In this document: positions 1-5,380 of the stretch, in pieces | How the letters are laid out: each line of letters starts with the position of its first letter | How positions within the stretch are numbered: the stretch's first letter is position 1 | Origin: Flavobacteriales bacterium | GTDB lineage: Bacteria > Bacteroidota > Bacteroidia > Flavobacteriales_D > Sanyastnellaceae | NCBI GenBank assembly: GCA_028823435.1 | Contig: JAPKBK010000090.1 | Span: 1-7,443, forward strand | Direction of reading: 5' to 3' | DNA: 7,443 nt | Made by a program: the position numbers and the translations under genes | The notes under the pieces: generated by a model | The model's database searches: none | What the model was told of the DNA's origin: nothing | What the model saw: the letters and a program-made list of their open reading frames with translations, nothing else

Positions 1-2378
1 TATCTAAATCTATCGAAGAACTAGAATACAGTCAAGCACTAGAAAGTGACAAGGAAGCTGTGGAATGGCTTGAGACAAATGGCAGAAAGTTCGGTCAATT
101 TATAGGCGGTGAATTTCTATTTCAGAAAAATGCCGACCGAATAAAAGTCACAAATCCAGCAGATTCTAGTAATCTGGCAGCCATTGAAGTTGCCGATGAC
201 ACAACAGTTGATCTGGCAGTTACAGCTGCGTCGAAATCACAGAAGTCGTGGTATAAAGCTGGCGGACATGCCAGGGCGAAAGTTTTATATGCGCTTGCTC
301 GCCTCATTCAAAAGCACGCGAGAGTTATTTCTGTGCTCGAAACGTTAGACAACGGAAAGCCCATACGAGAAAGCCGAGATTCAGACATTCCGCTCGCAAT
401 AAGACACTTTTACTATCACGCAGGGTGGGCTCAATTACAGGAGACAGAGCTCGCAGGTCAAGAACCTGTCGGCGTAGTCGCTCAAATAATTCCGTGGAAC
501 TTTCCATTTTTAATGCTTGCATGGAAGATCGCTCCTGCAATCGCAATGGGGAATTCTATTGTCTTGAAACCTGCTGAATCAACACCGCTTACAGCCATGT
601 TTTTTGCACAGCTTTGCACAGAAGCAGGTGTCCCAAAAGGTGTGATCAATATTATTAACGGAGCCGGAAATACGGGGGCGACACTTTCAGCGCATCCAAA
701 TGTCAATAAAGTGGCGTTTACAGGTTCGACTGCTGTGGGCAGAGCCATTCGTAAATCAACCGCTGGCCAAAGTAAAAAGCTCACCTTAGAATTGGGAGGA
801 AAATCTGCATTTGTCGTATTTGATGATGCGGATCTCGACTCTGTGGTAGAGGGTGTTGTAGATGCAATTTGGTACAACCAAGGAGAGGTATGCTGTGCAG
901 GTTCAAGACTTTTAATTCAAGCCAGCGTAGAAAAAAAGCTTGTTGCAAAAATCAAGAAACGAATGGAGACGCTTCGTTTTGGAACGCCGTTAGATAAGTC
1001 AATTGATGTCGGGAGCTTGGTCAGTGACAAACAATTCGAGCAAGTATCACATGTGGTGAAATCTGGATTGAAATCTGGAGGAAATCTGTTTCAATGCGAA
1101 AAACCCGATTCTAGTAAAAACTACTACCCACCGAGTATCATTACAGATGTGGACGCATCACATCCTCTGGTACAAGAAGAAATTTTCGGACCTGTTTTGG
1201 TCATCATGAGTTTCCGGACACAACCCGAAGCGATTCAACTGGCAAACAACACCAGGTACGGTCTTTCAGCGAGTGTTTGGAGCGAAAACATCAATCGAGC
1301 GATGCACGTCGCGCCTGCGCTTATTGCAGGTGTGGTTTGGATAAACTGCCACAATAAATTTGATGCTGCATGTGGATTTGGAGGCGTGAAGGAATCAGGG
1401 TTTGGACGAGAGGGCGGAAAAGAAGGACTTTATGAATACCTCAAGCCCACTCAATTAAAGTACAAAGCCACAAAAGGGGCAAATGGAAAGAAGGCATCCT
1501 CAACATCGCGCTTAGAAAATTCACCTTCCTCAGAAATTGACCGGACTTTGAAGTTTTATATCGGAGGCAAACAAGTCCGACCTGATGGCGGAAATAGCAT
1601 TCCATCTCTCAATTTTGACGGTTCAATTTCCGCTTGGGTAGGCCAGGGAAATAGGAAAGATATTCGCAATGCCGTCGAGGCTGCAAGGAAAGCAAATGGG
1701 TGGGCTTCGAAGACCGCACATTTAAGGGCGCAAGTTTTGTACTTTTTTGCGGAAAATCTGACCGTTCGAAAAGACGAATTTATCAAACGATTGATGGAAA
1801 CGTGTGGGGTCACAAAACCAGAAGCCACATCAGAATTTAATGCAACAGTTTCAAGAATATTCAGTTACGCTGCGTGGGCAGATAAATTTGATGGCGCTGC
1901 GCATGATGCGCCTTACCGGGGGATCACACTTGCACTTCCAGAACCGATAGGTATTATCGGTTTGGTCGCTCCCGACCACCAACCTTTGCTGGCTGCCATT
2001 TCTTTAATTGCACCAGCAATAGCGATGGGCAACAGGGTTGTTTACATACCTGGTGACCCGTATCAAAACATCGTTCTAGAATTGGTTTCTGTCATGGAAA
2101 CTTCTGATATCCCAGGCGGTGTAATCAATATTGTCACGGGAGACAAGCATGAGCTTTCCACACATTTGGCTGGTCATGGAGAAGTTGAATCTATATGGTG
2201 TTGGGGCGACAGTGTCTTAAATAAAAACATTGAATCTATAAGTGTCGAAAATCTCAAACGCACTTGGTGTCATGAGAACAACGACAGAGATTGGCGTGAC
2301 ATCAACTCTGGAGAAGGCACCGAGTTTTTAAGGAAAGCGACGCATGTGAAAAACATTTGGACGCCGTATGGGGACTAG
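1..2378 (+). CDS. Two-domain aldehyde dehydrogenase, ALDH16 type (5' partial)
   Basis: An NAD(P)-dependent aldehyde dehydrogenase, presumably cytosolic, oxidising an aldehyde to its acid. The frame is open from base 3, and the residues encoded before the first possible start (GTG at 60) match the usual N-terminus of this family (ESDKEAVEWL), so the true start lies upstream. Counting from codon 60, domain 1 (about 12-465) is complete: PWN with Asn147, Lys170 in LKPAES, the FTGST turn, general base Glu244 in LELGGKS, nucleophile Cys278 in NQGEVCCAGSR, and EEIFGP near 374. After a linker, domain 2 (about 497-772) restarts the fold with YIGGK but has PDH for PWN, Ile663 for the Lys, and ends without a Glu or Cys motif, so it should be non-catalytic. 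This layout and the FLRKATHVKNIWTPYG end fit ALDH16. It overlaps deoA by 11 bases. Acetaldehyde from DeoC is the likely substrate by context only. Confidence 0.93.
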   Translation, partial: SKSIEELEYSQALESDKEAVEWLETNGRKFGQFIGGEFLFQKNADRIKVTNPADSSNLAAIEVADDTTVDLAVTAASKSQKSWYKAGGHARAKVLYALARLIQKHARVISVLETLDNGKPIRESRDSDIPLAIRHFYYHAGWAQLQETELAGQEPVGVVAQIIPWNFPFLMLAWKIAPAIAMGNSIVLKPAESTPLTAMFFAQLCTEAGVPKGVINIINGAGNTGATLSAHPNVNKVAFTGSTAVGRAIRKSTAGQSKKLTLELGGKSAFVVFDDADLDSVVEGVVDAIWYNQGEVCCAGSRLLIQASVEKKLVAKIKKRMETLRFGTPLDKSIDVGSLVSDKQFEQVSHVVKSGLKSGGNLFQCEKPDSSKNYYPPSIITDVDASHPLVQEEIFGPVLVIMSFRTQPEAIQLANNTRYGLSASVWSENINRAMHVAPALIAGVVWINCHNKFDAACGFGGVKESGFGREGGKEGLYEYLKPTQLKYKATKGANGKKASSTSRLENSPSSEIDRTLKFYIGGKQVRPDGGNSIPSLNFDGSISAWVGQGNRKDIRNAVEAARKANGWASKTAHLRAQVLYFFAENLTVRKDEFIKRLMETCGVTKPEATSEFNATVSRIFSYAAWADKFDGAAHDAPYRGITLALPEPIGIIGLVAPDHQPLLAAISLIAPAIAMGNRVVYIPGDPYQNIVLELVSVMETSDIPGGVINIVTGDKHELSTHLAGHGEVESIWCWGDSVLNKNIESISVENLKRTWCHENNDRDWRDINSGEGTEFLRKATHVKNIWTPYGD
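2368..2378 (+). other. Stop/start overlap, aldehyde dehydrogenase to deoA
   Basis: The deoA ATG (2368-2370) lies 11 bases before the end of the upstream gene's TAG (2376-2378), in another frame. No purine-rich ribosome-binding site precedes it. DeoA translation therefore probably depends on ribosomes finishing the aldehyde dehydrogenase, which would tie the two products together in amount. Confidence 0.7.
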
Positions 2379-3732
2379 ATATCTGCCACAAGAGCTGATC
2401 CGAAAAAAGCGCGATGGGCATAAACTCAACGACGCAGAGATCGCCTATATCGTCAGCGGCATCTGTGATTTAAATTTCACTGATGCGCAAACAGGCGCCT
2501 TTGCGATGGCTGTTGTCATCAAGGGGTTAGATATGGATGAGCGTGTGAGCCTGACGAAACACATGATGAATTCCGGGGAGGTTTTGACGTGGGATGATTT
2601 AAACCTGAATGGTCCTGTTGTTGACAAACACTCGTCAGGAGGAGTGGGTGACAAAGTGAGTTTGATGCTCGCGCCTATCGTTGCCGCTTGCGGGGCATAC
2701 GTGCCTATGATCTCTGGGCGTGGCTTGGGTCACACGGGGGGCACATTAGACAAACTGGAAAGCATACCTGGCTACAATGTCATGCCCAGTGAGCGTGTGT
2801 TTCGTGACACCGTCTCTGATGTAGGTTGCGCAATTATAGGCCAAACCGCACAGCTAGCTCCAGCAGACCAACGTCTATATTCTATTCGTGATGTTACTGC
2901 TACCATAGAATCGGTGGGACTGATTACTGCCTCCATTTTATCAAAGAAATTAGCTGCAGGTCTTGACGCTTTAGTCATGGATGTTAAAGTTGGTAATGGG
3001 GCGTTTTGTAGCACTCGAGAAATGGCACATGAAGTCGGACGGAGCATCGTCGATGTAGCCAGTGGAGCAGGTGTCCCCACGAGATGTCTGATCACAGATA
3101 TGAATTCTGTTTTGGGAAACAATGTGGGCAATTCAGTTGAAATTTTGGAATGCATTGCGTTTCTAACTTCACCTAACAAAGCGAATCCAAGATTGTTAAA
3201 ACTGACTCTCGAGCTTGCGGCGCACATGGTTCAAATAAGTGGGATAGAATCTGATTTAAGTGCTGCATATTTAAAAGCAGAAGTCGCTCTAAATAGCGGC
3301 ATGGCGGCGGAGATCTTTGAAAAGATGGTCTGTTCACTGGGTGGACCAGGAGACATCTTGAAAAACCCGCTTGTCCACCTTGCGCCTCCCCCTATAGTGA
3401 AGTCGATTCCAGCAGATAAATCAGGCTACATCACAAGTATGGACGTAAGGAAAATTGGTCTCAGTTTGGTCTCATTAAAAGCAGGAAGAATGAAGTCCAG
3501 TGACACCATTGACCACAGCATAGGACTTTCGGACGTCGTCCAAATTGGGCAATTCGTGTCCGCGGGTGACCCGCTTGCGATCGCTCAAGTTCGCAATTCA
3601 AATGACATTGATTTCCTACAGCAAGAACTCTCTCAAGCAATTCATATCACGGAGGACATGTCATCTCAAGTGTCGGAGTCGGACATTGAAAACGGTTTAA
3701 TCTATGACATCCTAACGCCAAACCCCAGTTAA
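2368..3732 (+). CDS. deoA: Thymidine phosphorylase
   Basis: Cytosolic enzyme that phosphorolyses thymidine or deoxyuridine to the base plus 2-deoxyribose-1-phosphate (EC 2.4.2.4), the first step of pyrimidine deoxynucleoside catabolism. The 454 residues compare with 440 in E. coli DeoA, which it resembles along its whole length. An N-terminal helical domain (about 6-72) is followed by the alpha/beta phosphate-binding domain with KHSSGGVGD at 87-95, the family signature SGRGLGHTGGTLDKLE at 116-131, and APADQRLYSIRD at 164-175. A C-terminal domain starts near 350. His88, Arg174, Ser189 and Lys193 fall where E. coli has its substrate-binding His85, Arg171, Ser186 and Lys190. The phosphate loop has Ser90 where KHSTGG is usual, a mild change. 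The start ATG lies inside the end of the aldehyde dehydrogenase gene with no clear Shine-Dalgarno sequence, so translational coupling is likely. A broader pyrimidine-nucleoside phosphorylase is less likely given the match to DeoA. Confidence 0.96.
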   Translation: MGTRYLPQELIRKKRDGHKLNDAEIAYIVSGICDLNFTDAQTGAFAMAVVIKGLDMDERVSLTKHMMNSGEVLTWDDLNLNGPVVDKHSSGGVGDKVSLMLAPIVAACGAYVPMISGRGLGHTGGTLDKLESIPGYNVMPSERVFRDTVSDVGCAIIGQTAQLAPADQRLYSIRDVTATIESVGLITASILSKKLAAGLDALVMDVKVGNGAFCSTREMAHEVGRSIVDVASGAGVPTRCLITDMNSVLGNNVGNSVEILECIAFLTSPNKANPRLLKLTLELAAHMVQISGIESDLSAAYLKAEVALNSGMAAEIFEKMVCSLGGPGDILKNPLVHLAPPPIVKSIPADKSGYITSMDVRKIGLSLVSLKAGRMKSSDTIDHSIGLSDVVQIGQFVSAGDPLAIAQVRNSNDIDFLQQELSQAIHITEDMSSQVSESDIENGLIYDILTPNPS

Positions 3733-3744
3733 TTTATTCTCAAA

Positions 3745-4965
3745 ATGTCAAAACCCAGGGCTGTTGTTATCGTTCTTGATTCTCTAGGAATAGGGGCCAG
3801 TCAAGATGCTGACAAATATGGCGACACCGGTGCAGACACGTTGGGTCATATTGCTGAATATTGCCATCAAGGAAAAGCCGACAACGCATTTAGAAGTGGG
3901 CAGTTACGCATACCCAACCTGCAACGTTGGGGGTTGGGAGAAGCTGCAAAAAACAGCAGAAATAAAGCATTGCCCATCGATGAAAAGGGAACCGTAGAAG
4001 GCGCATATGGATTTGCTCAAGAAGTCAGCGTGGGAAAAGATACACCCAGTGGACATTGGGAGATTTGTGGCCTACCTGTCCCATTTGAGTGGGGGTTGTT
4101 TCCAAATATAAATCCGTGTTTCCCTGAAGACTTGCTTCAGAAACTGATCAAGAATGGCAAATTGGAGGGGACATTGGCAAATTGTCACGCTTCTGGCACG
4201 CAGGTCATTCAAGAATTTGGTGAAGCGCACATTCGCTCCGGGAAACCCATATGTTACACTTCTGCTGATTCTGTATTTCAAATTGCAGCACATGAAGAAC
4301 ACTTCGGACTACAAAGACTGTACGATTTATGTGATGTTGCGAGGAAACTTGTTGACCCATTAAATATAGGACGTGTGATCGCTCGACCATTTGTTGGGGA
4401 AACCCGTGATGATTTCCAAAGAACTCCAAACAGAAGGGATTTAACTACCCCACCTCACGCTCCCACTCTACTCGATGCTGTTCAAGCAAGTGGAAGCCCC
4501 GTCATCGCGATAGGGAAAATAAGCGATATTTTTGCACAACAAGGAATTTCACAATCAGTTAAAGCACCCACAAATTCGAAGATTGTTGACGCTTTAATCG
4601 AACAAATGAAGACCGTGGATGAAGGGCTTCTATTTGCGAACCTTGTAGATTTCGACAGTGTTTTTGGACATCGAAGGGATGTCGCTGGTTACGCCCAGGC
4701 CATTGAAGCTTTTGATGCTCGCCTGCCAGAAATTGAATCTCTCATGCGGCCAAATGACCTCGTATTGATCACTGCTGACCACGGATGTGACCCCACATGG
4801 CCAGGTACAGACCACACGAGGGAATATGTTCCCGTGCTATTTAACGGTCCCAACGTGACGCACTCAAACCTAGGAAAAAGATCCAGTTTTGCAGACATGG
4901 GCGCGACCATCGCAGCCCATCTGAATACACGTAAATTAGATCATGGTGTTGCGTGTCAATTGTGA
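3745..4965 (+). CDS. deoB: Phosphopentomutase
   Basis: Interconverts (deoxy)ribose-1-phosphate and (deoxy)ribose-5-phosphate (EC 5.4.2.7) in the cytosol, taking the DeoA product toward the aldolase DeoC. The protein has 406 residues against 407 in E. coli and belongs to the alkaline-phosphatase superfamily. Visible metal and active-site residues are Asp12 in IVLDSLGIG, Thr100 in GKDTPSGHWE (the phosphorylated residue in this family), Asp175 in YTSADSVFQIAAHE, Asp304 and His309 in VDFDSVFGHRRD, Asp345 and His346 in TADHGCDPTW, and His357 in GTDHTRE. A cap domain lies between about 110 and 230. Nothing essential is missing. The ATG is 12 bases after the deoA stop with an AT-rich leader and no Shine-Dalgarno sequence, consistent with one transcript. 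Its last 23 bases overlap the next reading frame. Confidence 0.97.
   Translation: MSKPRAVVIVLDSLGIGASQDADKYGDTGADTLGHIAEYCHQGKADNAFRSGQLRIPNLQRWGLGEAAKNSRNKALPIDEKGTVEGAYGFAQEVSVGKDTPSGHWEICGLPVPFEWGLFPNINPCFPEDLLQKLIKNGKLEGTLANCHASGTQVIQEFGEAHIRSGKPICYTSADSVFQIAAHEEHFGLQRLYDLCDVARKLVDPLNIGRVIARPFVGETRDDFQRTPNRRDLTTPPHAPTLLDAVQASGSPVIAIGKISDIFAQQGISQSVKAPTNSKIVDALIEQMKTVDEGLLFANLVDFDSVFGHRRDVAGYAQAIEAFDARLPEIESLMRPNDLVLITADHGCDPTWPGTDHTREYVPVLFNGPNVTHSNLGKRSSFADMGATIAAHLNTRKLDHGVACQL
4943..4965 (+). other. Overlap of deoB end with the small basic-protein gene
   Basis: The ATG of the small secreted-protein gene at 4943 lies 23 bases inside deoB, whose TGA is at 4963-4965. No Shine-Dalgarno sequence precedes the ATG. 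If this start is right, the small gene is the fourth cistron of the deo transcript. Other in-frame starts are GTG 4946 and TTG 4949 (also inside deoB) and TTG 4997, which would cut away most of the signal peptide's N-region. Confidence 0.5.
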
Positions 4966-5296
4966 AATATCAGGTGTTGTAAAGAGGGGATTCGTCTTGT
5001 GTTTCACAATCGCAACCCTCTCCATACTTTTTGGATTGGATTTAAAGGCAAACGCCCAAACTGAGCTTTCTCGATCTCAACGTCAAGAACTTAAAAAGCG
5101 TACCAAAAACTCCGAAAAAATTATTGAAGGTCTCGAGAATAACTATCTCAACAGACAAGAAGCGCATTACAAACGTCAAGAACGAAAGACGCGAAAAATC
5201 ATGCGAAGAGGTCGGAAACAATCTAGAAAACAAGCAACTAGGCGGTCTCAACCTTGGTTTAAACGGATTATATTTAGGTGGAAAAGCAGGAAATAA
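4943..5296 (+). CDS. Hypothetical small secreted, highly basic protein
   Basis: I do not recognise this 117-residue protein. The first ATG (4943) lies in the end of deoB and gives a basic N-region (Lys14, Arg15), a hydrophobic stretch at about 17-33 and an Ala-Asn-Ala site at 36-38, so signal peptidase I cleavage before Gln39 is likely. The remaining 79 residues hold 28 Lys/Arg and only 7 Glu. All the acidic residues lie before position 81. Residues 41-85 look helical, possibly coiled, and the end is rich in Arg/Lys with Trp105, Phe106, Phe111 and Trp113. Cys20 is not in a proper lipobox, so I do not call a lipoprotein. It is probably exported to the periplasm or bound to the envelope. A 402-base open frame on the opposite strand (5042-5443) competes, but the signal peptide and the coupling to deoB favour this strand. 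Its function is unknown; a nucleic-acid or membrane-binding role would only be a guess from charge. Confidence 0.72.
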   Translation: MVLRVNCEISGVVKRGFVLCFTIATLSILFGLDLKANAQTELSRSQRQELKKRTKNSEKIIEGLENNYLNRQEAHYKRQERKTRKIMRRGRKQSRKQATRRSQPWFKRIIFRWKSRK

Positions 5297-5304
5297 ATAC
5301 AAAA

Positions 5305-5321
5305 TTTCACAGTTTTTCACA
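5305..5321 (+). repeat. Tandem TTTCACA direct repeat, 10-base period
   Basis: TTTCACA occurs at 5305-5311 and again at 5315-5321, one helical turn apart, just at or upstream of the candidate -33 element of the receptor promoter. An inverted partial copy, GTGAAA, lies at 5364-5369 in the leader. This spacing would suit a regulator binding one face of the DNA, but the motif is short and no regulator is identified. Confidence 0.3.
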
Positions 5322-5345
5322 AAGAACATTAAACCCCTATATTTA
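5315..5345 (+). promoter_or_regulatory. Candidate Bacteroidota-type promoter for the TonB receptor gene
   Basis: TATATTTA at 5338-5345 matches the Bacteroidota -7 element TAnnTTTG at all but its last base. TTTC at 5315-5318 matches three of the four bases of the -33 element TTTG, with a 19-base gap within the usual range. Transcription would begin near 5350, leaving a leader of about 30 bases. The receptor would then be expressed separately from the deo genes. The elements are short and AT-rich, so chance is a real alternative. Confidence 0.4.
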
Positions 5346-5380
5346 CGCCTTCTATTGAAACGCGTGAAATACACCTGCGA

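Noticed and set aside
60..62. GTG as the true start of the aldehyde dehydrogenase
   Set aside because: The upstream in-frame codons 3-59 encode residues that fit the family N-terminus and contain no stop, so the gene begins before the window.
482..877. 131-codon minus-strand frame
   Set aside because: It is antisense to the most conserved catalytic part of the aldehyde dehydrogenase; its openness follows from the codon use of that gene.
2772..3227. 151-codon minus-strand frame
   Set aside because: It is antisense to the conserved middle of deoA and shows no domain of its own.
4991..5008. Lipoprotein signal around Cys20 of the small protein
   Set aside because: The residues before Cys20 (FVL) do not form a lipobox and the hydrophobic core continues after it, so a standard signal peptide ending at Ala38 fits better.
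4960..5021. Hairpin from TTGTGAAA/TTTCACAA and AGAGGG/CCCTCT as a deoB terminator
   Set aside because: The loops are long, the stems short, no T-run follows, and the region encodes the signal peptide of the small protein.
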